From Prunella strophiata (Eukaryota > Chordata > Aves > Passeriformes > Prunellidae), in contig JAZBQD010000014.1 in assembly GCA_036583965.1 (NCBI GenBank), positions 36,752,990 to 36,816,989 on the forward strand: a DNA stretch of 64,000 nucleotides, given 5' to 3'. The notes under the pieces were generated by a model, which did not search any database, was not told the DNA's origin, and was given only the letters and a program-made list of their open reading frames with translations. Of the stretch, positions 23,401 through 36,644 are shown in pieces (within the stretch, counting starts at the first letter, position 1; every line of letters starts with the position of its first letter). The translations under genes were made by a program, and so were the position numbers.

Positions 23401-26400
23401 AATTCCAATGGCAAAAGCACAGGACATCTTGTTTCCTAAGCTGGGTTGAGTCCAGGGTGAGGGGAGCAAAGTGTAGGCGCTAACTGGGTGGAAAAACAGG
23501 CAATTAAGAGTATAAATACAGGCTGAGACTAAGATCAAATGTGCAAAATAGGCTTAGCTTTAGCTTAGGAAATGATTCTTGAAATCCTGAACACACAGCT
23601 TTGGCACATGACAGCTACAGTAGAGATTTAACAAACTAAAAAGAACAAGAATAAAATTGTGGTTCTTTTTCAAATTATTATTATTATCTGTGCATCCATC
23701 ACATCCACACTTGCATCCACATTTTGCAATTAAAACTAGTTAGAGAAGGTTCCATGTAATCACTATTCCATGTGGTGTGGGCAGCTAAATGTTGTAGCTG
23801 GTTGCATAAAACTCAGCCTTAATATTCATCCTTTAACTGTGGTCTATATAGGTGTAAAATTTGCCCCACACCAACTTGCAGCCAGGTTAGAGGCCAAGCT
23901 TCCAATTCAGAACATTTGTGCCTAGGCTTTCTGCTAGCAAAAATATCTTGGAAAGGATGAAAATAGAGTGAGATGGCCTTTTGTTCACCAGTAAGTCACT
24001 GAGTCAGAAGAGATCTTAAATGACTTGGCAAGGCAGCCTGACAGAATCAAAACAAAGGCCATAGAAGGCATCGTTCTGCTAGAGAAGGAGCTCCGTTGAC
24101 TGTGGGCAATGGAACTGCAGGATGTCATTACTGGGTGTGCACAGAAAGGCACTGGCACTGAGACAGCTCCCCAGAGCAAGGAACAGCCTAACAGGTTTTG
24201 AGGAGAGCTGCAGCCCAAATATGTAGAACATAAACACACCAGATATAACCATATTAACATGAAGAATTTAATTTTTTCAGCTTCTGTATGGGGTCAAAGC
24301 CTTTTACTCCAAAGCAAATGTTCCCCAAACAAAAACCATCAGAATTGATCTTCTGAAAAGCTTTTTTCATATGAATAATTACACCTTAAGAAAACCATGA
24401 CAGGTCTATTTATCTGCGGTCAAATTTACTGGAAATATTTGAAACACAATATATTTTTCAGTGAGAGGTGTAGGAACAAAACCCCATGTTCCAATATCAA
24501 CCTTAAAGCTTCAGAATTTTATTTCTGGAGCAACCAGGAATGCTCTGTTGCCTTCCAAACTTGAGCCCAGACACATGAGCAAAATATCAGATCTCACTTT
24601 CAAAGGTGCCACTTTAAAAGAGACGATTTGACAGGAAAGTTGAATCAGCCTTTCTCTCCTTGGCAAAGTGCCTAATGAGGTACAGAAAAAAAGGGCTTAC
24701 ACCTGTTTAGAAGCTGAAAGCCTTTTTACAGAAATAGAAAGGGATGCTCAATAAGAATGAGAGCCTGAATCATTACTGTCAGGAGCTTGACTGGGTGGCA
24801 GGAACCGGGGTAAAGTGGAAAAGTCACAGCCACATAATCAATGCTGCACCTAAGGCATACCACAGACTGTGGTTTATTTTATTGCCAGCTTCTTGTACTC
24901 CCTTCCCAAACCAAAGGTAAATTTAATAATCATCATCAAAAGAGTATATTGTCCAGTGCCAAATTTTGAAAATGGATTTCTTCCAAATGGCATTTTGCTC
25001 AGTAAAAATTAATTAGGCAAATTATGTAAAAAATTTATGCTTGGTTTGAATATGCTCAACATAATGAAAACAAACCATCCTTTAGAACAGAATCTGTTGG
25101 CAATAATCCTCAACACCACTATTCCCAGTAAGACCTGTCACTTACACAGTAGCCACTATATGAAGTTGCAGATTTGTCCATCATCTGTTAATATGCATTC
25201 CTATGGCAGATGTGAAGTTCAAAATCAATTTGAGCTTTGCCAGGGGCTCCAAAATGAACAGTCATGCACATAACTTCATATAATGACATTTAAAGTCTGC
25301 ACAGATACATACATCTCACATCCACTTTAAATCTTGTATTTAAAAAGAGCTGAGGAAAAGTATGAACTATTTCATACATTTTTCCAAGACTGCTGCAAGA
25401 AATAGCAGAAAGTTTAAAGTGAAAACAAAATTATTATATGATTTTATTCACAAACCAGGAAATTGTTCACATTATGTGAATATGTCTATGGACAAAGCAA
25501 TCTATTGTGATGATGATTGTATTTAGCATTCAGTTAAAATTTATGTGCTTTTTACTCTGAGTACAATGTATAAATGGATATTTTTGGGAAGGAGGGAGAA
25601 GAAGGGAGACTCAAACTGTGTCAGATTTAGTACATATAAAGGATTTGACAAAAAATGTTTCCAGTTTTGGTCAGTACTTATTGGAGCTACTGTATGCATG
25701 TATGTAAGTTAATAATACTAAGGAATAAGAAAGCAAACCTATAGTACTATTCACTTTTCTCTTCATGTATTGAAGCATTTCCTCTCCTGTGCTTTTGAAT
25801 TTAGTTCTTCATACATCTGTTCTGAATATCTGAGTGGATTATCTGTGTCCATTAATTTTCTAATTTTATCTGTCAAATATGCTCTCCAATTTCCTTTACT
25901 TTTTAATAAGACTGTGCACGAAAACATGGCTTACTGGAAATTGCTTCTGGAGAATGCTATAATAGATGCTTGTCAGGTATATTATATGGAAAAGGCTTTG
26001 TTTATTTCTCCATGTAATCTGACACAATTAGGATATAACCAATTAGAATATAATTTGTGTCCTGTGTCTCATGAGGTTCTTTGAAGGAGCTGAATACTAT
26101 GTAACTCTTTACTTTCCCCTAAACACAGAATCTGCCATTTTTTTTCTGAAGGAAGTCATTACATCTTGATTATTAAAAAGTATTTTAGAGGACAAGTATT
26201 TTCTCCTCAACAGGGTTAAACCTTATTAGCCTTTGGTAATGGTCTTTTCTAAAGGGTAATTAATGTGTGACCAGCAGCTGCTCCAAGGAAAACTGGACAG
26301 TGTTTTTTATTAATAATTGCAAAAAACCCTCTTTATCTTTGTGAACAGGTTTCTCATCAGTGTGCATTTCACTTGCTCTCAGCACCCCAGACATGTCAGC

Positions 26401-27322
26401 TGGCCATCAATCATCCTCTGGCACAGACTATCTGAGACCCTTAAGATGGAAAACCTTAATAGAGCTGTTTGAGAAATCCAAAATTTTGATTATTAAATTC
26501 TTACAGACTTCAGTAATAATGAGTCACAAAGTGACAAGATCTGGGATGAACCACCCTTGAGCTGTAGAAGGGGTAAGTGACAGAAATCGAGAAGTCTTTC
26601 TGCATAGCTGCTTGGTCCAAAACTTCCTGTGTCAGAGGAGACTTATTGGAAACTGATTATTGTTTCTTTGCTCTGGGAATTAGTTTTGTTGGCCAGATTA
26701 GGAGGCCAAGCATGAGTTAGTGCAGTTGAACTCACCAAATAACTCTGTGCTTAGTCTGGCCAATGAGGAGTGAAGGTCAAAACTGTGCTCAGCATGGCTG
26801 ACTCCCAGGTCAGGTGTTTGGGAAAAGGATGATATCTTATGGAGGGCAGCCCTGCTCATTCATCTGGGCTACCAAAGCTTCAAATGCTCCTGAACACACT
26901 GACAAAGAGCCACAGGGGCTTACTCTTGGCTTTACTTTTGTGACTTTGATCCACCAAGCTAGACAAAGAATTGATAGTAGGTTTCTTTTACTTTCCAGAT
27001 GAAAAGTCTATGTATTTATGTTGGCATCCCTGAAAAGTAATGCTTCAGTGTTACACACTATTTCAGAAATCTGAGGGTTTGAGTCAGTTGGACCTTTACA
27101 ACACCCACACTCACCTACCCTGTTATCTGCTTGATAGAGTAGCTGCAAAGCAGTGTAGGAAGACAAAAGCAATTGCTATTTATTTTGCTTACTCTTAATT
27201 GATTTTTTTTTTCTTCTTTATTCTCTGTGTCTTACAAATGAGTCTTTTATGATACCGGGATATGATAATCCAGTTTTACAACTTTATGTCACCTCACACC
27301 TTCATACAGTTCTCCCCCCTCT

Positions 27323-27342
27323 TGTAATATATATATATTACA
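27323..27342. repeat. 20-nt perfect AT palindrome
   Basis: TGTAATATATATATATTACA is identical to its reverse complement. It consists of a short AT dinucleotide run bracketed by TGTA and TACA. It is probably a decayed (AT)n microsatellite. Confidence 0.85.
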
Positions 27343-28423
27343 CAAATAGTGTGCATTGCAGAATATTAGACAATTCTCTCTTTCCTTCCTAGGTTATAGA
27401 ATGTTATACTTTTTCAATTTCTTTTCAATGAAAGTTAGGAAATTACAGCTGTATTTGGTTTTTACTATATAAAGTGAATGATAGTGGCTCATCGACTGAT
27501 TTATTTATTTCTGTTCTTTCCACACTGTTACAATTTTAAAATACTAGTCTGGTGTCTGGTTTAGCTTGGAAGAATGATATTTGGCTATAATGAGCTTTTG
27601 AAATTTAAAAATATATAAATAAATGATAGTAATTCTGGGCAGAATAAACTCTCACAAGGGACTTACATCTACAGAGAATTATCCTAATTATTCCTTACAG
27701 ATCCCTAAGAGTAAGGATGCAGTGAAAGGGACATTTTACAAGGGATTACAAGATTACAGAGAGGTTGCTCATCTTTCTTCAAATATGTAGGCATTATTAA
27801 AAGGAGCTAAACTATTTCTTTAAGAAATGGTTTAGAATTTTCTCTGTAACTGACTTAATGTCAATCAAAATGATGTAAAAGTCTTGAAAGGAAAAATGTA
27901 TAAGATCTATTAAAACAACTCTATTTATAATGTATGGGTTGACAGAAGAGGATGTGAGGAGGCTGAGGAGGGACATTACCATTTCTCATCAAAAGCTCTT
28001 CCTGCACACACTTATCTTTTTCTTGTCATATACCAAAAGTTCCTTCCCTTCAACAGCTCTCCCAGAAGAGGTGTCAAAGGAGATAAGACAAGTATACTAC
28101 AGTCAAAACCATTTGCTGCAGTACTGCTATATCAGCTTAGCAATGTTGTCATCTCTGTATTCACAGGACTCTGGCCTGGGCACCCACAAGGTAATTAAAG
28201 TGCAGCCTACATGCTTACACTCAAAATTTCGATGCTAAATGCTGCTCTGAAGCAGGTGTTTTCCCAAAAAATGTTTAGATCTGTATCTCCCAAAGTAAAT
28301 CATAACAATATTCTCTCCTTGCTTGTGAACGTGTGGCTTTCAATATCTCCAAAAGGCAGGAGTACTGGACCTTTGTTTCACACACCTTGGCTGGAGACTC
28401 TATCCACTGAACTTTAAAATGCA

Positions 28424-28449
28424 GTTTTGTTTTGTTTTGTTTTGTTTTT
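28424..28449 (+). repeat. (GTTTT)n pentanucleotide microsatellite
   Basis: Five tandem copies of GTTTT run from 28424 to 28448, with one further T at 28449. It is a simple sequence repeat in intergenic DNA. Confidence 0.9.
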
Positions 28450-28704
28450 AAGTTTTAAGAAAACTAATGGTTGAAAGAGTCACGTGACTGTAAGACATCT
28501 GCTATTTGGACTTCCCTCTCCTGCCCAGTTCCTCACTAGCTAACTCCACATTCTGACCTGTTTTTCATGAGGTCTTCTCTAGTTTCTGAGAGTTTATCCT
28601 TTTTATATTAGCCTGAGCATCTATCCAGAGCATTTGTGTAAACAAATATTTGCATAGAGGGAATACTTCTCTGTATTAGTTTCATGGCAATTTCAAGATA
28701 TGAT

Positions 28705-28850
28705 ACACAGATCACAAAATATTCCAAATTGCAAGGGATCCACACGATCATCAAGCCCAGCCCTTAGGTGAATGGCCTGTACAGGAATCAAACCCACCAC
28801 CTCAGTGCTGTTAGCACCATGCTCTAAACAGCTGAGCTAATCTCAGGGTC
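28705..28850 (-). mobile_element. tRNA-Ile-derived SINE with CR1-like tail (TguSINE1-like)
   Basis: Read on the minus strand, the head closely follows a tRNA-Ile(AAU) gene. It has an A box, ATTAGCTCAGCTGTTTAGAG (28841-28822), then GCATGGTGCTAACAGC in the anticodon region, and a B box, GGTTTGATTCC (28794-28784). The 3' part reads GGCTTGATGATC and continues into a tail ending in TTTTGTGATCTG, which resembles the 3' end of CR1 LINEs. This head-plus-tail structure is that of TguSINE1, described from passerine birds, where CR1 is thought to provide retrotransposition. The anticodon region has changed and no clear target-site duplication was found, so this is an old inactive copy. Confidence 0.82.
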
Positions 28851-30938
28851 ACTTTCATCCTAAACTGTTCTCTACTTATCACTGAGTGGTTGCACATACA
28901 TTATTGTCAATTCCTTAGTGTTTATGTGAATTAGAAGTTGGTGAGCAGTACTGATCCCTGTATACCAGAAAAGTTTTCATTAGTCTTCCCCTCACTCAGG
29001 TGACAATGTGGTTCAGTTTAAGAATGTAAAAAGGGCTCCATGATCAATATTGAATGTAAAGAATAGTCAGAAAAACAAACTCAGGCTCAGGTGTCTCAAA
29101 CATTTATTTTTAAGCTTACTTAGAAATGATAGCTAAACACAATTATTCTCAGATGTGTAAATAAAGCACTGAGTTTACTCTCTTAAGTATGACAATACTC
29201 TTTCAGTGGTGATATAAACATTGTTCATGTGATGTGATAACATACAAAAAATACCTTGCTAGAAGCAAAATATGATCTGAAAAACATACCTTTCACTGAA
29301 GCATCATGTGTTACTGTCTAAAGTATGGTTTTGAGCCTAAAAATAAACTTTTTATAACTTTGACCAGAAAAGCTCCATATTTACATCTCACATGTTGACA
29401 ACTGTCAGCTCAAAGAAAAGTTACATTCTGCTTTTGGGCAATCCTACAAAGTGGGTCTTGGAGCAGAAAAATGGTTCTATGCAGCTGATATCACACATCA
29501 TCATCATCAATCATGCTGCAGCCTGGATTCAGGCAGCTTTCCTGCTGACCAAGCCCAAACCAGAGATTAGCTGTCTCATGCTTCCATGATAATGGTGGCT
29601 TTTCAGTGGTAGCAGAAAGAAAAAGCAGCTAGCAGATATTGTCATCAGGAGTCACCATTTATGCATCAAATATGCAAGGGGAGGTCAATATCCCCTTTGT
29701 TCAAAGAGGCCTTTCACAGTTGAGGCAAAGCATTTCAAGATTGGTTGGAGTGTTCAAATTCCTCTAAGCCTGCTTATTCAGGTAAGGGTTTCTGCTAGAA
29801 AACCTAAAGCTATGCCATGGGAGGCAGGACTGTGGAAAACATGGATGGAGAAAAGGGGCAGGTGAGGGCTGCACATGCCAGCAGCTGACAGCCATGGCTG
29901 GATGCCTCCACATCCTTCCTCCCCAGTGGTGATTTACTGAGACTTTCCATAATGGAGATGATTGCCCCTCTCCTGAAGTCCCAGCAAGGCTGAGGTTTTG
30001 AATTCAGAGCTAACTGAGGATGGGGGCTGGGCTGGGCCTGGCAGGACTGAGTGCCACTGCTATTGCCCTGAAAGACACATACTGGAAGTTGCTGAAAAAA
30101 TTTTAGGATGCCATAATTTCATTTATTGTCAGGCAAAAAGACCTGCCTGTGACAGGAGAGCAAACTCCATAAGTTTTGTTTTCCTCTGCTGTCATTTTTT
30201 GTCAACAAACTGATTTAAACGAAGCATGATCTGAGTTAAACAAAAGCCCCAACAGTCTGATTCTCATAAATGTTTAAGGACACTTTGTACCATTCCGTCA
30301 GCTTAAATGGGCCTTGTAGACTTAGTAAACTATTTTAGCATTCCCTGTAATGCTTCTGATATTACATATAAGGAATAAAGCAGCATTCATATAAATAAGA
30401 GTCAAGACCTAAAATGCAGTCTTTCAAGATTTCTAGAGAGAGAAAACAAAAGCACTGAAAAATTATCTCATCCCACATGATAATCCCATAGCCATGCAAT
30501 CAATCTTACCACTTACTAAAAAAATGCTACCACAGTTGTGGCAGTAATTACTAAGTCAAAGAGAAAGTAAAATATATTAGAATGAAAAGTCAGTAGAATA
30601 TTTTTCTGGTGCAAAGGTTGACTTGAGTTTGGCTCAATCTTTAGTTATTTTAAATATTAGCAGATTTTTGCCTAGATTTCAAGTAAGAAGCAGTAAACAA
30701 AGGTAAAAGCTGTAAAGTTACCCAATCTTTTTGAATAAATGTACTCCTCATGATGGGAGAAGAAAATCCCTAGTTACAACACTATTTTATGCTTCCAGCT
30801 TCTGAAACTATGTCCTCTGCACTGGGGGCGCAGAGATTCTTTTTCTGGGGATTCACAAGAAAAGCTCTGTTGCCACTATCATCAATATGTCATCAGTATG
30901 GTTTACCTGGTAGGATTCTCACAAAAATATTGACTGTC
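28851..30938. other. Intergenic DNA between SINE and LTR
   Basis: No gene or further repeat was recognised. It is mostly AT-rich, with a somewhat GC-richer stretch at 29800-30060. Short open frames have no identifiable domain. Confidence 0.7.
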
Positions 30939-32040
30939 TGTGGTGGACTGACCCTGGCTGGATGTCAAGTGCCCACTAAAGTTGCTCTATCACTCCCCTT
31001 CTCAGCTGGACAGGGGAGAGAAAATACAACCAAAGGCTTGTTGGTCTAGGTAAAGACAGGGAAAGATCACTCACCAGTTACAGGCAGAACAGGCTTAACT
31101 TGGGGAAATTAGTTAAATTTATAAACAATCAAATCAGAGTAGAACAATGAGAAAATAAGAACAAATCTTAAAATGCCTTCCTCCAACTCCTTCCTTCTTC
31201 CAGGGCTTAACTTTACTTCCAGTTTTCTCTAACTCCTCCCCTCCACAGGAACTGGGGCTGTGGTCAGTCCATCACACATTGTCTCTAGCACTCCTTCCTC
31301 CTCAGGGGAAGGATCTCTCACACTCTTCCCCTACTCTAGCATGGGGTCCATCCGATGGAAGACAATCCTTCACAAGACATCAGCCTGAGTCCTCCCCATG
31401 GGCTGCAGTTCTTCAAGAGCTGCTCCAGCATGAATCCATCTCACAGAGTTATGTACTTCAGGAACAAACTGCTCCAGCCTGAGTCCCTTGCAGTTTCACC
31501 AGTCCTGCCAGCAAACCTGCTCTGTTGTGGGCTCCTCTTTCCACAGGGTCATGGATCCTGCCAGGACCCTTCTCCAGCATGGGCTTCCCACTGGGTCACA
31601 GCTCCATCAGGCCTCCACCTGCTCCACTGTGGGGTTTTCCATGGGCTGCAGGCGGATCTCTGCTCCCCTGTGGACCCTCAGTGAGGACAGTGAGACAGCC
31701 TGTCTCACCATGGGCTGCACCACAGGCTGCAGAGGAATCTCTGCTTCAGTGCCTGGAGTACCTCCTCCCCTCCTTCTTTTCTGATTGTGGTGTCTACTGG
31801 GTTCTTGCTCTCACAATTCCTCACTCTGCTCTCTGGATGTGGTGCACAGGCTTTGTTTCTCCGCTTCTTAAATATCTTACCCCAAATGTGCTACCACCCT
31901 CACTGATGTGCTAGGCCTTGGTCCATCCTGGAGCTGGCTGGAATTGGGTCTGCTGGACATGGGGGAAGCTTCTGGCAGCTTCTCACAGAAGTCAGCCCTG
32001 CAGACAACCACTACCAAAATCTTGCCATGCAAACCAAATA
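30939..32040 (-). mobile_element. Avian endogenous-retrovirus-type solo LTR (about 1.1 kb)
   Basis: I recognise this as a multi-copy avian LTR by several segments: GACCCTGGCTGGATG near 30950, the ACAGGGGAGAGAAAATA stretch near 31010, and GACATGGGGGAAGCTTCTGG near 31956. Read on the minus strand, it begins near 32040, has a TATTTAAG box at 31874-31867, and ends in CCACCACA near 30939. The interior (about 31320-31760) is an imperfect tandem array of units with CTCCAGCATGGG or CCATGGGCTGCA. The open frames across it (98-129 codons) follow from this array and are not genes. No internal retroviral genes flank it, so it is a solo LTR. Class (ERVL or ERVK) and exact ends are uncertain. Confidence 0.75.
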
Positions 32041-33896
32041 TGCTGTTGGTCAAGAAATATGTGCTAAAAACTGCTGTCAAAAACACCTTGCACCACCACA
32101 GGTTCCGTGTGACATGGGGTATACAAGGAAAGGGATACAGGAGGAGTGAAAATTCAGCACATATTCCTTTCAGGTCTCCCAAACACAGTAAGAAAGGCTT
32201 TAGGGAGTATTTAGTATTCAGGGAGTATATAGAGCTGCCAATGCTGTTCTGCCTCCATGGTCTCTGCAGACCTTGCAGAAAGGGACACAACCCCCATTCT
32301 GCCCCACAGACTTGTGCCTGCTCTGACTTGGCTCCTTGAGCAGCCCCTTTTGCCCATAGACTTTAAGCAGGAGCTGGGTTCCATTATCTTTATCAGGCTG
32401 CTGATGACTGACACAAATCCCCTGTAAGTGAACAAATCCCAGAGAAGAGAATGAAGAGACCAGAGATTCCAGCTGGATATCCAAATTCCAGTCATGTTTC
32501 CCAACCCAAATTAACCACAGTGGCCGCTGCACAGATGTAATAATTGAAGAATAGGCTGCATAAGTATAAAGGTGTGTGATTTTTATATTTGCCATTTTAA
32601 AAACCAGTGATAGTCTCACAGCAAGGAAAATGCTGCATTTTATGAGTCATTAGCCCCCTTTATGAGATACATTTTGGACTGTATATCACTGTATTGCAAG
32701 AGAAAGTATTTCAATAAGATTAATTAGCTGGTGTTTGTAAAACTATTTTGAATCTGGGAAGCATCGTATAAATGTGAGCTATTATTATTGTTATTTATTA
32801 TAAGGGAGATGCAAATCCTCTCTAACTGTTGACTAAAGCCTTGCAATTTTTATGGTCACAACTTTGTCAAAAAGATTTTTATCTTCCTAGCAGCAATGCG
32901 CTCCCAAAGATGTTGAGTCCTTAATCAACAGCTGTGATACCTCAAGCAAGTTATGAATTTTACTTGATTTACAGCAGTAGGGTTTTTTAAAATTTATTTT
33001 AGGGATGGGGCAGGGAGAAGCGTGTCCTTTTCAAAACATGTAACATAAGGCCAAAAGCTCCTTGGAGGAAAACCACATCCACCACAGTGAGGCTATTAAA
33101 TCCATGTTCAGGCACTCAATGAATGACCTGATTTTCATCGCACGAAGGAGGTAATGATTCCCACAGAACCTGCCAGGAGTTGCTCTGGGAGCATGCACCC
33201 TTAACAACATCACTTACTTTCTTGTCTAGGTCTGGCTGCAGGATCCTCTCTTTATACATGACTATTGTTTTTTGATTGTTTTTTCTGTTTGTAGCTACCT
33301 GCTTGTTTGCTTTAATCCCAGTCCTTCATACAGAGAGAGCTGTGCAAATACCAAGGGAGCTTGAGTTATTCAACAGAGTCCCCAAAGGGAAAGGAAGCTC
33401 CCCCACAAGTTCCCCAGAGCCCTGATAATTATTCCACATGGTAAGAATTCCTAAGGGAATCCCTAAGGGGAGTTGTCAGCAGCATTTTTATACTCTCTTA
33501 ACCTGATGCAGACAGCAACATATGTGCAAGCCAAGGACAGATAGAAACTGTTTCTTCTGTCAGATTCCCCCTCAGGGTGTCATCATGGGCAAAGTTTACT
33601 GGATACTGAGGCCACTCGTGTGAAGAAAAGCTATTCTCTACATCAGTATTACTGAAAAAACACCTGGAAGAAGCAGAGGATGAAATGTGTGGTGCATTCA
33701 GCCTATAGGATCACTTAGAAAGGAGTTCTGGGAAGCCCTGACTCTCCTATAGCCGATGGCAGTGTTTCACATTTTTCACATGCGTACATACAGCCTGCTC
33801 TTGCAGTTATGCACTTTGATCAGAAAAGTTTTAAAACACTGGCTTTTTGCACACCTGTAGCATGGCATTTGCAATACTACAGGCTTGATGCAGGAT
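32041..33896. other. Intergenic DNA between LTR and CR1
   Basis: Overlapping short frames on both strands at 31877-32619 (up to 143 codons) have no recognisable domain. Those next to the LTR may be partly element-derived. The rest is AT-rich with nothing I can name. Confidence 0.65.
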
Positions 33897-34586
33897 GGCT
33901 GGGAAGTTGCCTGGCAGAACAGGACCTTGGAGCACTGGTTCACAGCAGCTGAACAGGACACAGCGCATTCCTGGGTGGCCAAGAAGGCCAATGGCATCCT
34001 GGCCTGTATCAGCAATAGTGAGGCCAGCAGGAGCAGGGCAGTGACTGTCCCCTGTACTTGGCACTGGTGAGGCCACACCTCAAATATTGTTTTGGACCCC
34101 TCACTGCAAGAAGGACATCAAGGTGCTGAAGCAAGTCCAGAGAAGGGCAACAAAGCTGGTGAAGGGTCTGGAGAACAAGTCTGATGAGAGGCAGCTGAGG
34201 GAAATGGGAGTGTTTAATCTGGAGGAAAGGAGGCTCAGGAAAGAACCTATCACTCTCTACAACTGCCTGAAAGGAGGTTGTAGCCAGGTGGGGGTTGGTT
34301 CCTTCTCTCAGACGACAAGTGACAGGATGTGAGGAAATGGTCTCAAGCTGCACTTAGGGAGATTTTGATTGGATGTTAGGAAAAATTTAATAACAGACAG
34401 GATTGTCAATCACTGGAACAGGCTGCTCAGGGGAGCGGTTGAGTCACCAAATCTGGATGTATTTACAACATGTGTAGATGTGGCACTTGAAACCATGGTC
34501 TGTTGGTGGACTTGACAGTGCTGCATTGATGGCTGGACACCAGGATCCTAAAGGTCTTTTCCAAACTAAATGATGCTGTGATTATT
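33897..34586 (+). repeat. CR1 LINE 3' end with remnant of reverse-transcriptase ORF
   Basis: About 690 bp of a CR1 copy survive. The frame at 34087-34332 (81 codons) is still open and reads as the C-terminal part of the CR1 pol ORF ([20 protein letters not shown], then [20 protein letters not shown]). The upstream part (AKKANGILACISNSEASRSR) is in a different frame, so the copy carries at least one frameshift. The 3' end has GGACTTGACAGTGCTG, then AAAGGTCTTTTCCAAACTAA, then a GATGCTGTGATTATT terminus. It is 5'-truncated and cannot encode an active enzyme. Confidence 0.95.
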
Positions 34587-36644
34587 GTCTAGGGAAGATG
34601 TACATCATACATGATATGTGAAATCAATTTGAAATGATGAGTTGCACATATACTTTCCAATCACATCTGGGTTTTCTGCATAACAAACATTTCTGTCCAG
34701 CAATTCTCTTTAAAGACATCAGTGGAGAACTTCACCAGATTATTGCTGGAACAGGTTAGGTCGCTGAGAGGACCACATCTCTTACAAATGCCAGCCAATT
34801 CCACCATCTTATCAATGAAATACTGCATTTTAATAATAATATTTAAATCAATATTAATCACTATTAATTTAATTTTATTACTAATAATTATATATTTTAT
34901 AATTTGGGACATTAAATGTCAGGGATATGTGTGCAGCCTTCCCTTTGCACTTTATAACATGAGTCCACCAGGAAGTCCATCTCCCACTAACTAGAATCTT
35001 CTGTGGACCCATGGTAACCTTAATCCTGACCCAAAGCTCCATGAACTCTATTAAGTCATCTGTCCACAACTGAGTGCAAGTTACAGGCACCTGTTTACCC
35101 ACAGGCAGGTTATTGCACCAATTGTTTTGGGCCAAACCCTGCCAATCTCTCATATGCATGACTTTAACTCAGGTGGCAGTGAAATTCATGTATAAGGTAA
35201 GGCAGAAAAGGTTTTGGTGCTGGTTTTATATTGGAAGAAAATAAAAACTTGTAGGTTTTTTAATTAAATTCTTTGAATATGTGGATCAACCAGCCATTCC
35301 CCACTAGAGAAAAGAAGGTGGCATTGAGAGACAGAGGAGTCACATGTGGATGTTGCTTGCTTCTCCCATCAGCACAACACAAACTCTTCATTCACAGGGA
35401 TCTCCTCTAGGGCTTCTTGAATTTGACCCAGAAATAGTACTTTAAAGCACACACACAGTAAAAGTGGACTTCAAAATTGTGTTGCCTTATTTATTTTGCC
35501 TGCATAGTGTAGCACTGGCATATGAGGACAGATTTTTTTTTTTTTTCAAAATAAGCATATTTTAATTAAATCCTGCAGTAAATAATTACAATTTTACTCC
35601 AGGGCTTGTCAAATATTTAATTAAAAATCAACCTTAAAATAAATACTTCTACTGAAAATGTTGTTTTTCCTTAACTCCAGTTTGCCTCTATAGCCATACT
35701 GAAAGACATGAATATTTCTCTCTGACATGTATTTAGCTGAGTGGGTTATATTTTGCTCTAAGTGTTTCCCACTAAACATTGTGACAAAGTTATGTGGATG
35801 TTGCATGGCAATTTGATGTTTCAACTGAAATTTAAAAGCTGCTGTATATGCATATCTTTATGCTTCACTAGATTGTGACACGGAAGCCCCTGTATCTCAG
35901 TATTCTATTGAATCCACAGCTACCCTAAATTTGTTATCCTTGCATAAGAATCACCCATTAAATTGGGATGATTGGAGAACTATTTTTGGGCTTTTCAGAG
36001 ATTAACCAGTACTTTACTTCCCACCATTGAAAATGTTTCTGCGACATGCTGTGCATTGGCAATGGAATAAGATTTTGACAGGTGCAAAAAATTGCTATGT
36101 CCCCTCAGATGTTCACTGTGTTTTTACAAGATGAGCTCTCAGAAAGCTGCTGGGTACTGCTCTATGGGAGCAGTTACTGTGAGTACTAGAGAAACGTGTT
36201 AACTAAGCAATCTGCATATACTTAGCAGGAGGAACTCCAAGGGAATGGAGCTTCTCCAGCAAATCTCAAGGAACAGAGTGTGCAGTTCCCATCCCACAAA
36301 CCCAGGTGTGCAGGATAGGGGAAGAGGCAGGGAAGAACTGAGTTACTCTTTCATTTCTTCTTCATCCTCCTCATCCCATTCAAGTTCACAATAGTTTAAG
36401 GAATGGGAATGAGTTTGGTAGAAGCAAACCTCCCTTCTGAAGCTAAACTCATCTTACACAGTCAGATATTCTGTACTTAAAAACACAGTCATGCAGTGAC
36501 TGGAAGAAAGGTTTTCTGTGCTGGATGGGTATGCACAGCTAATTTATCGGCAAAGATAGCCAGCCTCACTGCATACAACCTTGCCAGAGGTGCACTGAAT
36601 GAGTCCGTGCACATATTTTGTACCTCTCAGTATTGACATTCAGG

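Larger units (their letters stand above)
19747..28704. other. Intergenic DNA, no gene recognised
   Basis: This stretch is AT-rich with a few GC-richer patches (about 19820-20250, 21180-22170, 23110-23360 and 23990-24230). The open frames in these patches (up to 112 codons, 21180-21518) lack recognisable domains and have no splice-linked partners that I could identify. Local items listed separately are a G-run at 20449-20467 and an AT palindrome at 27323-27342. A weak CR1-like snippet near 27945 was not called. Confidence 0.7.

Noticed and set aside
27940..27980. CR1-like snippet (GAGGAGGCTGAGGAGGGACATT)
   Set aside because: About 30 bp of resemblance to an internal CR1 segment, with no flanking match; too short to call.
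28774..28843. A functional tRNA-Ile gene
   Set aside because: The anticodon region and stems have diverged and the sequence runs into a CR1-like tail; it is a SINE head.
31279..31914. Overlapping plus-strand frames of 98-129 codons
   Set aside because: They fall inside the LTR and arise from its tandem units; not genes.
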